Source: G963667975 sp963677395 (GTDB lineage Bacteria > Bacteroidota > Bacteroidia > Bacteroidales > G963667975). From it: DNA of 64,000 bases. Where the stretch lies: the NCBI GenBank assembly GCA_963677395.2, contig OY781965.2:3596001-3660000 (forward strand), given 5' to 3'. Positions 35,115-45,217 of the stretch are shown one piece after another. The translations under genes and the position numbers were made by a program. The notes beneath the pieces were generated by a model. It ran no database searches and was not told the DNA's origin. It worked only from the letters and a program-made list of their open reading frames with translations. Every line of letters starts with the position of its first letter. Position 1 is the first letter of the stretch.

Positions 35115-36455
35115 ATGAAAACAACGATAAACTTAAAAAGATCAGTACAAATGAAAGCATGGATCACCATTCTGCTATTTATGACTTTATCTTTCCCCAA
35201 TGCATTCGCTGCAAACTCGAAACTGGCAACAGCCCCCTTGCTCGATACCTTTCCAACCTACAATCCGGCAATGTACAATCTTTTGATTCCAATTGACACC
35301 GTAGGTTATACTACCGATGCTCAACATGTTATCTGCGACTCACTGCTTTTGTATATTGTAAATGCAATGGTTTCTCCCACAAGTCAGGGCTGGCTGATTG
35401 ACCATCTTTCAGGCACACAAAATGCAAACAATATAAATTCACCAACAGCAAAATTATGCAAGCTTTTCAAGGCATATAAGCTTCATAGCATAGATTCTGT
35501 AGTTTACTTATATCGAAGTGCTGACCAAACTACAATCAACACTATGCTCTCAAACCAACAAACCCGTGCTAAACTCCAGGGAATGATTGACTCAATTGTG
35601 AGCATGAAAATGAAATTCGGAATAGAATTCCAGAGTGGATTTTTAATCATGGCAAATCTTAAATTCCTCAATAATAAAGAAAATCTGACGCCATTTTTCT
35701 TCAAACAGGAAAACACAGTCTGGAAGCTGGCTATTGGGAGTAATAACCTTCCAATGTACAGCAATATCTCTGCATTTCTCAACACTCATAGCCCTTCTGG
35801 AATGATCGCTTCCAATGATATTGACGGAGATGGAATATTAAACTCTGTGGATAATTGTCCCTGTAAATCGAATACAAATCAGAAAAACAGCGACGGGGAT
35901 GCACTGGGTGATATTTGCGACAACTGCCCAACTATAGCCAACAGCAACCAGTCCGATTACGACAACGATAATATAGGAGATGTCTGTGATAACTGTCCAT
36001 CCCGTTACAATCCCCTTCAATCAGATTTTGATAATGACCATATTGGTGATTCCTGCGATAATTGTCCGACAGTTTACAATATTTCACAAACAGATGTGGA
36101 TGGAGATTATATTGGTGATGCCTGCGATCAGGACTTAGACAACGACGGATATCCTAATAATGTTGACCCTGATATTGATGGAGATGGAATCCCAAACATT
36201 CAGGACAACTGCCCCTATTATCCAAATCAAAATCAGGCTGATAGCGATACCGATGGTGTAGGCAACAGTTGCGACAACTGCCCTGCTGTTTCGAACCCCA
36301 ATCAGGCTGATGCTGACATGGATGGTATTGGCGATGCCTGCGATCCAGATATGGATAATGATGGAATTCTCAACAATGTGGATAATTGCCCGACAACGTA
36401 TAATCCGGATCAACTGGATATAAATTGTAACGGTGTAGGTGATGTGTGTGAATAA
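35115..36455 (+). CDS. Secreted thrombospondin type 3 repeat protein
   Basis: 446 residues from the ATG at 35115. The signal peptide ends at PNAFA. The N-terminal 200 residues are helical and unrecognised. The C-terminal 210 residues are thrombospondin type 3 calcium-binding repeats with units such as DGDGIPNIQDNCP and DSDTDGVGNSCDNCP, about nine in number, with regularly spaced Asp, Asn and disulfide-forming Cys. The chain ends directly at the last repeat, with no T9SS sorting domain. In other surface proteins TSP3 repeats act as stiff calcium-dependent stalks. The stop is 3 nt before the next gene, consistent with tight co-translation in the operon. Confidence 0.85.
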   Translation: MKTTINLKRSVQMKAWITILLFMTLSFPNAFAANSKLATAPLLDTFPTYNPAMYNLLIPIDTVGYTTDAQHVICDSLLLYIVNAMVSPTSQGWLIDHLSGTQNANNINSPTAKLCKLFKAYKLHSIDSVVYLYRSADQTTINTMLSNQQTRAKLQGMIDSIVSMKMKFGIEFQSGFLIMANLKFLNNKENLTPFFFKQENTVWKLAIGSNNLPMYSNISAFLNTHSPSGMIASNDIDGDGILNSVDNCPCKSNTNQKNSDGDALGDICDNCPTIANSNQSDYDNDNIGDVCDNCPSRYNPLQSDFDNDHIGDSCDNCPTVYNISQTDVDGDYIGDACDQDLDNDGYPNNVDPDIDGDGIPNIQDNCPYYPNQNQADSDTDGVGNSCDNCPAVSNPNQADADMDGIGDACDPDMDNDGILNNVDNCPTTYNPDQLDINCNGVGDVCE

Positions 36456-36458
36456 TAA

Positions 36459-39086
36459 ATGAAATACAAAGCAATCATGAAAAACACAGGGTTCGCTTCA
36501 AAGAATAACAGGAAGATCGGTTTTAGAGAAACAAGTCCTTTTTTAAACCATTTCTGTAAAGTGAAAGTCTGGATACTGTTACTAACAGTTTTGCTTCCCG
36601 GATTGCTTACAGCTCAAATAACTGTAAGTACAACACCTGCCTCTTGCGGAGCTTCCGATGGGAAAGCAAGTGTAACTGTTAATGGAGGAACACCGCCTTA
36701 TCAGATAACCTGGTCAAACGGGCAATCAGGTGCAAATGCAACCAATCTTGCAGTAGGTTCCTATTCTGTAACAGTAAAAGATGCAGGAAACTGTACCGGA
36801 ACTAAAAACTTTTTTATTGACAATAACACCTCAATGGAAGTTTCAATTGCAGGTGGAAATACAAGTGTTACATATTGCCAGAATCAAGGTTCTCCCAGTA
36901 TTACACTCACAGCATCTGCTACCGGAGGGAAGCCACCCTATCAATTCAGTTGGCCAAATGCAAGTCTTACCACCAATTCATCCGGGTCTTATACAGTTAT
37001 GGTTACTGATTCGGAAAAATGTGTTCGACATGCTACTACTTACGTCCTTTTTATACCCGTTAACTGCTCGCAGGACCCAAACGAAATTGTTGGACCAGAA
37101 GGCTACGGGCAAAGCAAATGGATTGGAACCACCGAAAAGCTACCCTATATAATTCGTTTCGAAAACGATCCGGATTTTGCAACTGCTCCTGCACAAAAAG
37201 TAACGGTTGATCTCCCATTTGATTCCACTGCCAATATGTACTCTCTTAAACTGAGTGATTTCGGATTCGGAAATTACATATTTAATGTTCCACCCAACTC
37301 AACATTTTACACAAAACGCCTCGATGTAACAGACTCATTACATGTATTGGTTGATATCACTGCAGGCATTGATGTTCAGAATAAGAAAGCATTCTGGATA
37401 TTCGAGTCTATTGATCCTGCAACAGGTTTTCCTCCCAACGACGCCAACAAAGGATTTTTACTGATAAACGATAGCATAACACATAAAGGTGAAGGCTTTG
37501 TAAGCTTTACCATGCAACCCAAATCCAACACTCACTCAGGGGATACGTTGAAAGCCAGAGCAAATATCATTTTCGACCAGAATGAAGCAATTCTGACCAA
37601 CACATGGATAAACATTATTGATGCTCAGCCCCCATTTAGTCAGGTTAACCCTTTGCCCATGGTTACCGATACCAACCTTATTCAGTTGACCTTTGCAGGT
37701 GCTGATGCGCCCAATGGTTCGGGGCTGAAAAATGTGGCCTTGTTTATTGCCAAAAATGTAGGAGACTATCAACTTTATGGCACATTCCACAAAGACAGCA
37801 CAGTACGTATAACGGGCATGGAGGATGATTTGTACAAATTCATAAGCATAGCTGAAGACAATGTCGGAAACAAAGAAGCCATGAAAGGAACTCCCGATAC
37901 CTATAGCATGATTGGTTATCCAAAACATATTTCAGGAACAATTTCCTATTTTAACACAGCTTCCACCCCTATCAACAATGCAAAAATCTATTTGCGAATG
38001 CTTGACGGAATACCTACGGACTCTCTGTATAGTAATAGTTCTGGTATTTATAATTTTGGACTTAAACCCAAAATGAAATATCTGATCGATGGAAATATCT
38101 CAATTGCCTGGGGAGGAGTAAATTCAACCGATGCGTTGGTTATCCGCAAGAACATTCTCGGACTTTATAACCTGACTCCTTTGCAAAAAATTGCTGCTGA
38201 CGTAAACAAATCGGGCGACATTTCGAGCACCGATGCATTGCTTATCCGCAAACGTATGGTTGGCCAAATCAATAATTTCACAATCCCTGACTGGGTTTTT
38301 CCAAAAGACACCCTTAACCCAATTCAGGATATTGTTCATGTGTTAAAAACACTGTGTGCAGGCGATGTAAACCGCTCATTCACACCCGGATTAAGCAAAA
38401 ACTCAACAGTCACTCTGACACAGCAAAATGAAATCATAGTAAACCGAAATCAGGTGATTGACATTCCATTACGTGTAAATCAATCACTTGGAATAGCTGC
38501 CGTTTCTTTATACCTATATTATCCGGACAATATTCTGGATATTGAAAAAATAACATCGCCATTAAACGGCTTAATGTATCAATGTGAAGCCGGAAAAATT
38601 GTGATGGCATGGGACAGTCTGAAAGCAATGAAGTTCAAAGCAAATGAAACTATTGCGATTTTGCAGGTGAGAGTGAACCGTATGGCTACCGACAAAGATA
38701 AAGCCTCTTTTACGCTAGACAACTTCAGCGAATTCGCGAACGAAGATGCTAATACTATTTCGGATGTAAAACTTTCAATTCCATCACTTAAAATCACACC
38801 ATGGCTCGATTATGAATTATCCCCAAACTTCCCGAATCCATTTGTAAAGTCAACTGAAATCAGATACGAACTTCCCGAAGAGTGTCAGGTTAAACTTATT
38901 GTTTATAACGCTTTAGGGCAAATTATCCGAACCTTAGTTTCCAATACACAAAAAGCAGGCAGTTATTCTCTCTACTTTGATGCAACCAGCCTGGAACCAG
39001 GAGCTTACACATACCGATTGGAAGCCAAAAGCAAAAACCGCAAATTTGGTTCATCGCATACAATGATTATTATACCTGAAAACTAA
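36459..39086 (+). CDS. SprB-repeat, dockerin-like and cohesin-like surface protein with T9SS sorting domain
   Basis: 875 residues with a long N-terminal extension before the hydrophobic signal core (VWILLLTVLLPGLLTAQ, about residues 36-52). Two SprB/PKD-like repeats (about 53-205) are followed by a conserved module beginning CSQDPNEIVGPEGYGQ (about 207-390) that I recall from large CARDB/RHS proteins of other phyla. Then come an Ig-like module, a peptidase-regulatory-like segment, a dockerin-like pair (about 546-606; second loop DVNKSGDISSTD), a cohesin-like module (about 650-775) and a T9SS type A sorting domain (about 790-875, NFPNPF ... YRLEAKS). The order dockerin, cohesin, sorting domain is the same as at the end of the giant first protein of the operon. 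Confidence 0.84.
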   Translation: MKYKAIMKNTGFASKNNRKIGFRETSPFLNHFCKVKVWILLLTVLLPGLLTAQITVSTTPASCGASDGKASVTVNGGTPPYQITWSNGQSGANATNLAVGSYSVTVKDAGNCTGTKNFFIDNNTSMEVSIAGGNTSVTYCQNQGSPSITLTASATGGKPPYQFSWPNASLTTNSSGSYTVMVTDSEKCVRHATTYVLFIPVNCSQDPNEIVGPEGYGQSKWIGTTEKLPYIIRFENDPDFATAPAQKVTVDLPFDSTANMYSLKLSDFGFGNYIFNVPPNSTFYTKRLDVTDSLHVLVDITAGIDVQNKKAFWIFESIDPATGFPPNDANKGFLLINDSITHKGEGFVSFTMQPKSNTHSGDTLKARANIIFDQNEAILTNTWINIIDAQPPFSQVNPLPMVTDTNLIQLTFAGADAPNGSGLKNVALFIAKNVGDYQLYGTFHKDSTVRITGMEDDLYKFISIAEDNVGNKEAMKGTPDTYSMIGYPKHISGTISYFNTASTPINNAKIYLRMLDGIPTDSLYSNSSGIYNFGLKPKMKYLIDGNISIAWGGVNSTDALVIRKNILGLYNLTPLQKIAADVNKSGDISSTDALLIRKRMVGQINNFTIPDWVFPKDTLNPIQDIVHVLKTLCAGDVNRSFTPGLSKNSTVTLTQQNEIIVNRNQVIDIPLRVNQSLGIAAVSLYLYYPDNILDIEKITSPLNGLMYQCEAGKIVMAWDSLKAMKFKANETIAILQVRVNRMATDKDKASFTLDNFSEFANEDANTISDVKLSIPSLKITPWLDYELSPNFPNPFVKSTEIRYELPEECQVKLIVYNALGQIIRTLVSNTQKAGSYSLYFDATSLEPGAYTYRLEAKSKNRKFGSSHTMIIIPEN

Positions 39087-39090
39087 AAAA

Positions 39091-40113
39091 ATGAGGGTTA
39101 TTAATACAATTGGTTTTAGTTTATTTTTTCTTCTGATTGCATCGGTTGGCTTCTGCCAGTCGATGCATATCGGAAGTGCTCAGAAATGCAGTGGCGATAC
39201 AGTTTCTGTTTCCGTTGATATGATACAATGCGACAGTTTGGGTGCCATAACCTTGTATATCGGATATGATACCACAAAGATTAAATTTCTCAAAATGGAT
39301 TCAATTACACCTTCTGCTACTGGAATAATGTATAATTGTGTTTCTAATGAGGGAATTTTTTCGGGTAAAATTTCTGTTTCATGGATCTCCCCCAATGGTG
39401 ATCCTGTTAATTTTGGCACTCAAAGATTTTCTGTTCTTTATTTTACGACTATTACCGACTCAAGCTTTCTTCAGTTCCTGAATAACTGCGAAATAGCCAA
39501 TTACAATGCACAACCACTCTCTATTAATTATCAACACGGAAAAATCAAAACCACTCCTCAGCCCACATTTCTGCAACAACCAAATTCAATTCAAATACAC
39601 ACTGACAGCTCTGGATTTTTATACATTAAAGCTATTGATTATCAATATATACAATGGCAAACTCTATCTAACTCCAATTGGACAAACCTCCAAAACAACA
39701 CACATTTTCAAGGCACAAACAATGATACACTCCATATATTGAATGCAAATTCGTTGATGAATAATACCCAATACAGAGCATTACTCAGTGGATGCAACCA
39801 AATTATCAGCAATAGTATAACATTGAATATTTCTACAGATATTCAAAATCATAAAAAACCAAATTCAATTTCATTAGCACCTAACCCCGCAAGCTCTTAT
39901 ATAAGTTTTTCAAATTCTTTCAAATGTAAACTCTCAATTATAGAGCTCAGTGGAAACATAATCTCAGAGAAAGAAATTGAACCATTTAGCAAAATAGATA
40001 TCCGCGATTTACCATCCGGCATATACTTTATTAAAATACACAATACAGAAAATAAAGGAATTTCAGAATTACTCAAATTCATCAAAATTTCTGATGAAAA
40101 TACAGCTTACTGA
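39091..40113 (+). CDS. Small cohesin-like protein with T9SS sorting domain
   Basis: 340 residues. The signal peptide ends at VGFCQ (residue 23). The N-terminal half is a single cohesin-like module (about 24-150: CSGDTVSVSVDMIQCDSLGAITLYIGYD). A short Ig-like linker follows (LQQPNSIQIHTDSSGFLYIKA), then a C-terminal type A sorting domain (about 255-335: SLAPNPASSYISF ... LPSGIYFIKI). It starts 4 nt after the preceding stop. It would be the simplest surface-anchored cohesin carrier of the operon, if these modules bind the dockerin-like partners; that is inference. Confidence 0.8.
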   Translation: MRVINTIGFSLFFLLIASVGFCQSMHIGSAQKCSGDTVSVSVDMIQCDSLGAITLYIGYDTTKIKFLKMDSITPSATGIMYNCVSNEGIFSGKISVSWISPNGDPVNFGTQRFSVLYFTTITDSSFLQFLNNCEIANYNAQPLSINYQHGKIKTTPQPTFLQQPNSIQIHTDSSGFLYIKAIDYQYIQWQTLSNSNWTNLQNNTHFQGTNNDTLHILNANSLMNNTQYRALLSGCNQIISNSITLNISTDIQNHKKPNSISLAPNPASSYISFSNSFKCKLSIIELSGNIISEKEIEPFSKIDIRDLPSGIYFIKIHNTENKGISELLKFIKISDENTAY

Positions 40114-40157
40114 CCTTTATTAAAAAATAATAGAGAAAAAATTTAAATCATACTCAC

Positions 40158-43100
40158 ATGAAAAGGTTGTACAAATTATTAGCATTAGTTCTGTTCTTCA
40201 CAGGTTTGAACGGGATGAATCTTTGTGCACAGCAGATTACAGTATCCTCGCGAACAGGATGTTTGAACGACACAGCCTATATTGCCCTTACCGGAAGCAA
40301 TATCAACAAACTTGCAGCTATGACGTTAAACATCAGTTTTGACACGACTGTAATGCGTTTTGTGGGGCATGGGAATCTGAACACACAGATTACCGATTTT
40401 TTAAGTGGTGTTCCTGCCAGCGGACCCAACGCAGGAAAACTAGTAATATCAATGATTGACAACACATTACAGGGAATAAATCTCAGCAATACTAAAATCT
40501 GTGATTTAAAATTTATCTATAAAGGAGGAAGTAGCACTATTTCTATTTTATCAACTTCTGAACTTGTCGACACTGGAATGATTGTTATAAATACATCTTT
40601 TACAGCAGGAAATTTAACTCCAACAATACTTTCTCAACCCTCCAGCACACAAACCTGTGAAGGAAGTAATGCTACATTTACAACAACTGCGGTAAGTGGT
40701 TCTTTATTTCAATGGCAGATTTTTTCAGGAGGAAACTGGAGCAATTTAAACAATGGCACTAGTTATTCCGGTGTTACAACAGCTACTTTACAGGTCATTT
40801 CAACACCTATTTCCCTGAATACAAAAGCGTATCGATGTAAAGTAACTAAGACTTGTGATGCTTATACCAATCAGGCTGTATTAACTGTAAATCCGAAACC
40901 CATTGCAGTTGCAAATAACGATACAACAATTTGTCAGGGGAATTCAATTACCGTTACCAGCGCAGGAAGCAGTGGCGGAACAGGTACATTAACATACAGT
41001 TGGAATCAGGGATTGGGAATCGGAATCTCATTTTTAATAACTCCTGCAACAACCACAAAATACACGTTAACCGCAACAGATACAAAAAGTTGTTCGTCAA
41101 CTGACAGTATTTTAGTTACAGTAACTCCACTTCCGTCAGCAGCCGGAACAATTTCAGGAACAAGTCCGGTATGCCAGGGACAGTCTGCTGTCAATTATAC
41201 AGTTCCAACAATTACCAATGCAACATCCTATGTTTGGACACTTCCTACAAATGCATCCGGAACAAGTTCAACCTCAAGTATTACCATAAACTTCGGAATA
41301 TCTGCCGTAAATGGAAATATCACGGTAAAAGGGCAAAACAGTTGTGGGTTCGGAACAATATCCTCAAAACCTATCACTGTAAATCCACTTCCTACTGTTG
41401 CCGGAACTATTTCAGGACCTGCAACTGTTTGTCAAGGTGATTCTTTAAAAATATATACAGTTCCAACAATTGCAAATGCAACCAGCTACATCTGGACATT
41501 ACCCAGCGGAGCGACAGGTGCCAGCACAACAAATTCAATTACAACAAAATACTCAATATCAGCTACTTCCGGAAGCATAACCGTGAAAGGAAATAACAGT
41601 TGTGGAAATGGAACAAGCTCAACACTTGCTATTACAGTTAACCCTTATCCAGTTGCAGCGGGTACAATATCAGGTGCAACAACAGTTTGTCAGGGGCAAA
41701 CAAATGTAACTTATTCCGTTCCTGTAATAACAAATGCTACATCTTATGTATGGACCTTACCTACAGGCGCTACCGGAACAAGCTCAACAAATTCTATCAC
41801 TGTAAATTACGGAACAACAGCTATTTCCGGGAGTATTACGGTAAAAGGGTCAAATAGTTGCGGTTATGGCACCTCATCCAGCTTAGCAATCACACTAAAT
41901 CCATTACCCAATGTAGCAGGAACAGTCTCCGGCCTTACCACCGTATGCCAGGGACAATCAGGAGTTTCATACTCTGTTCCTACAATTTCAAATGCAAATT
42001 CTTACATATGGACGCTCCCCAACGGAGCATCGGGCACAAGCACAACAAATAACATTACAGTAAATTACAGCAATACTGCTCCTTCCGGAAATATCACTGT
42101 AAAAGGGCAAAATAGCTGTGGTTTGGGAACTGCTTCTACCCTTGCAATCACGGTTAATCCTCTGCCAGAAACCGCTGGCAACATCAGTGGAAATGCTACT
42201 GTTTGTCAGGGTCAAAACAATGTAACCTATTCAACACCAACAATAGCCAATGCTATAACTTATACCTGGACTTTGCCTACTGGTGCTACCGGAACAAGCT
42301 CAATAAATTCTATTACCGTAAATTACAACAATACAGCCTCTTCTGGAAACATCACGGTAAAAGGACAAAATACATGCGGATCAGGTATAAGTAAATCTAT
42401 GGCTATTACAGTTAATCCTTATCCGGTTGCAGCGGGTACAATATCAGGAGCGACAACAGTTTGTCAGGGACAAACTAATGTAACTTATTCCGTTCCTGTA
42501 ATAACAAATGCTACATCTTACGTATGGACTTTACCTACAGGCGCTACCGGAACAAGTTCAACAAATTCTATCACTGTAAATTACGGAACAACAGCTATTT
42601 CCGGGAGTATTACGGTAAAAGGGTCAAATAGTTGCGGTTATGGCACCTCATCCAGCTTAGCAATCACACTAAATCCATTACCCAATGTAGCAGGAACAAT
42701 CTCCGGCCTTACCGCTGTATGCCAGGGACAATCAGGAGTTTCATACTCTGTTCCTGCAATTTCGAATGCGAACTCTTATATATGGACGCTCCCCAACGGA
42801 GCATCGGGCACAAGCACAACAAATAACATTACAGTAAATTACAGCAATACTGCTCCTTCCGGAAATATCACTGTAAAAGGGCAAAATAGCTGTGGTTTGG
42901 GAACTGCTTCTACCCTTGCAATCACGGTTAATCCTCTGCCAGAAACCGCTGGCAACATCAGTGGAAATGCTACTGTTTGTCAGGGACAAAACAATGTAAC
43001 CTATTCAACACCAACAATAGCCAATGCTACAACTTATACCTGGACTTTGCCTACTGGTGCTACCGGAACAAGCTCAACAAATACTATTACAGTAAATTAC

Positions 43101-45170
43101 AACAATACAGCCTCTTCTGGAAACATCACGGTAAAAGGACAAAATACATGCGGATCAGGTGTAAGTAAATCTATGGCTATTACTGTTAATCCTTTACCCG
43201 TTGCAGCAGGATCCATAAGCGGAATTACAACTGTATGTCAGAGACAAACTAATGTAACTTATTCCGTTCCTGTAATAACAAATGCAACATCTTACGTATG
43301 GACTTTACCTACAGGTGCCACTGGAACAAGCTCAACAAATTCTATCACCGTAAATTACGGAATTTCTGCTATTTCAGGAAATATCACAGTGAAAGGGCAA
43401 AACTCCTGTGGTATGGGAACTGCTTCAACATTGACAATCATAGTCAATCCTCTGCCATCACCCTCTGGAAACATTACAGGAAACATAACTGTTTGTCAGG
43501 GACAAAACAATGTAGCCTATTCAATACCAACAATAACCAATGCTACAACTTATATCTGGACTTTGCCAAATGGAGCTACCGGAAGTAGTTTAACAAATAC
43601 AATTACAGTCAATTATAGCTCTTCTGCCTCATCAGGTATTATAATGGTAAAAGGTCAGAACAGCTGCGGAATCAGAGACACAGCACAATTAGCTATAACC
43701 GTAAACCAGCTTCCTGGAATAGCCGGATCTATAACAGGACCTTTAAAAGTATGTAAAGGATCAGATAGTATAACTTATTCTGTTTCAAATATTGCAAATG
43801 CTTTAACGTATCAATGGACATATCCTGCCGGATTTAGTGGAAACAGTATTTCGAATACGCTTAAGCTTGCTGTTTCATCGAATGCTTCTTCCGGAAATAT
43901 TACCGTAAAAGGTGTTAATAGTTGTGGACAAAGCAACACCTCATCGCTGACACTAAACACCTTTACTCCTCCTATTGCAAACAGTGGTAATGATACTGCT
44001 GTATGTCGTGGAAATACTGTCGTCATCAGTGCGGCACTGAGTAGTGGATCTACCCCACTTGTATATAACTGGAGTAATCTGGGAACAAATATCTCATATA
44101 CTGTTAACCCGGTTTCTTCGCAATCATATCTTTTAACTGTAACAGACACAAATGGTTGCAGTTCAAAAGACTCACTATCTCTGACAATCTATCAACTACC
44201 CGTAGCATTTGCTGGAAACGATACCAGTATCTGCGCTGGAGACTCTATCCTGATAAAAGCTACCGGAAGTACCGGATACCCGGTTTTAACTTACAACTGG
44301 AACAATGGACTTGGAAATACTGATTCCGTGAAAGTTTCACCCGCGGCTACTACATCTTATATTCTCACAGTAGCTGACGGACATAGCTGCTCCGATAAAG
44401 ACACAATTCAAATTATGGTAAGTTTCAAACCTTTATCAGCTGGAATTATCGCAGGCGACACCGCGCATTGTAAAGACTCGGTGCTTGTTCAGTATTCTAT
44501 TCCGGTTATTTTACACGCAACATCTTACAACTGGACTTTTCCACAAGGAGTAACTCAGGTTGGCAACGGAAACGCTATTAACTTAAGCTTCCCTGCTAAT
44601 TCTGTTTCCGGAAACCTTGTTGTACGAGGAGTTAATCAATGTGGTTCGGGAGACTCCTCCTATATTCATCTTTCCCTGTACAATGTTCCGCCAACTCCGG
44701 TAATCGTACAAAATACGGTCACACTAACTTCATCTGCTCCTATTGGAAATCAGTGGTATGAACAAGGAATTGGTACAATTTCGGGTGCAACCTCACAATC
44801 ATATGTACCTGTAATGAATGGTTCCTACTATGTTATTGTGAAAATCGGGATGTGTAGCTCTGATACATCAAATATTATCAAAATAACCGACTTTGGATTA
44901 GATGAAATGGAAATATCTCATTTAGAAATCATTCCCAATCCATCCCAAACAGAAACCAGCATTTACTACACTTTAAAGAACAGTGAGCTTGTTCGAATAT
45001 CCCTTTTTGAATTCACGGGTAAGGAAATTAAAAATATTCTTTCTGAAATGCAATCATCAGGGAAGCAACAAGTTAAAATAAATGTAGAGTCACTTCCAAA
45101 TGGAATTTATTTCTGCAAATTCAAAACCGAAAAAGGAATTATCTGTAAAAAACTAATTGTCAACAAATAA
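40158..45170 (+). CDS. Repetitive surface protein: cohesin-like module, 11-12 PKD-like repeats, T9SS sorting domain
   Basis: 1670 residues with a signal peptide ending at NLCAQ. A cohesin-like module occupies about 26-155. An Ig-like and a PKD-like module follow. From about residue 325 come eleven repeats of roughly 86 residues, each starting AG-x-I-S-G-x-x-x-V-C-Q-G-Q and ending ITVKG-x-NSCG-x-G, with A-T-x-Y-x-W-T-L-P in the middle. Three PKD-like modules and a twelfth divergent repeat lead to a type A sorting domain (about 1580-1670: LEIIPNPSQTETSIYYTL ... LIVNK). The repeats contain a recent 774-bp tandem duplication. It is the last gene of the operon, followed by a strong terminator. Confidence 0.87.
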   Translation: MKRLYKLLALVLFFTGLNGMNLCAQQITVSSRTGCLNDTAYIALTGSNINKLAAMTLNISFDTTVMRFVGHGNLNTQITDFLSGVPASGPNAGKLVISMIDNTLQGINLSNTKICDLKFIYKGGSSTISILSTSELVDTGMIVINTSFTAGNLTPTILSQPSSTQTCEGSNATFTTTAVSGSLFQWQIFSGGNWSNLNNGTSYSGVTTATLQVISTPISLNTKAYRCKVTKTCDAYTNQAVLTVNPKPIAVANNDTTICQGNSITVTSAGSSGGTGTLTYSWNQGLGIGISFLITPATTTKYTLTATDTKSCSSTDSILVTVTPLPSAAGTISGTSPVCQGQSAVNYTVPTITNATSYVWTLPTNASGTSSTSSITINFGISAVNGNITVKGQNSCGFGTISSKPITVNPLPTVAGTISGPATVCQGDSLKIYTVPTIANATSYIWTLPSGATGASTTNSITTKYSISATSGSITVKGNNSCGNGTSSTLAITVNPYPVAAGTISGATTVCQGQTNVTYSVPVITNATSYVWTLPTGATGTSSTNSITVNYGTTAISGSITVKGSNSCGYGTSSSLAITLNPLPNVAGTVSGLTTVCQGQSGVSYSVPTISNANSYIWTLPNGASGTSTTNNITVNYSNTAPSGNITVKGQNSCGLGTASTLAITVNPLPETAGNISGNATVCQGQNNVTYSTPTIANAITYTWTLPTGATGTSSINSITVNYNNTASSGNITVKGQNTCGSGISKSMAITVNPYPVAAGTISGATTVCQGQTNVTYSVPVITNATSYVWTLPTGATGTSSTNSITVNYGTTAISGSITVKGSNSCGYGTSSSLAITLNPLPNVAGTISGLTAVCQGQSGVSYSVPAISNANSYIWTLPNGASGTSTTNNITVNYSNTAPSGNITVKGQNSCGLGTASTLAITVNPLPETAGNISGNATVCQGQNNVTYSTPTIANATTYTWTLPTGATGTSSTNTITVNYNNTASSGNITVKGQNTCGSGVSKSMAITVNPLPVAAGSISGITTVCQRQTNVTYSVPVITNATSYVWTLPTGATGTSSTNSITVNYGISAISGNITVKGQNSCGMGTASTLTIIVNPLPSPSGNITGNITVCQGQNNVAYSIPTITNATTYIWTLPNGATGSSLTNTITVNYSSSASSGIIMVKGQNSCGIRDTAQLAITVNQLPGIAGSITGPLKVCKGSDSITYSVSNIANALTYQWTYPAGFSGNSISNTLKLAVSSNASSGNITVKGVNSCGQSNTSSLTLNTFTPPIANSGNDTAVCRGNTVVISAALSSGSTPLVYNWSNLGTNISYTVNPVSSQSYLLTVTDTNGCSSKDSLSLTIYQLPVAFAGNDTSICAGDSILIKATGSTGYPVLTYNWNNGLGNTDSVKVSPAATTSYILTVADGHSCSDKDTIQIMVSFKPLSAGIIAGDTAHCKDSVLVQYSIPVILHATSYNWTFPQGVTQVGNGNAINLSFPANSVSGNLVVRGVNQCGSGDSSYIHLSLYNVPPTPVIVQNTVTLTSSAPIGNQWYEQGIGTISGATSQSYVPVMNGSYYVIVKIGMCSSDTSNIIKITDFGLDEMEISHLEIIPNPSQTETSIYYTLKNSELVRISLFEFTGKEIKNILSEMQSSGKQQVKINVESLPNGIYFCKFKTEKGIICKKLIVNK
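41637..43184 (+). repeat. Near-identical 774-bp tandem duplication inside the last surface gene
   Basis: Copy A is 41637-42410 and copy B is 42411-43184. Each holds three 258-bp (86-codon) PKD-like units. Long runs are identical at the DNA level, for example around 41858-41925 and 42632-42699, with scattered mostly silent changes. A third, diverged copy begins at 43185 in the same register (GTTAATCCT). Confidence 0.88.
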
Positions 45171-45186
45171 CATGAATTAAATTATA

Positions 45187-45217
45187 AAAGGAGCTCCATA
45201 AACCTGGAGCTCTTTTT
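45187..45217 (+). terminator. Terminator closing the surface-protein operon
   Basis: GAGCTCCA (45191-45198) pairs with TGGAGCTC (45205-45212) around a 6-nt loop, with flanking A and T runs, so it could work in both directions. It lies 17 nt after the operon's last stop and overlaps the end of the converging gene. Confidence 0.85.

Noticed and set aside
43811..44149. 112-residue minus-strand frame within the last surface gene, and similar frames at 41988-42215 and 42741-42989
   Set aside because: These are shadows of the PKD-like repeats; the latter two are copies of each other because of the 774-bp duplication.
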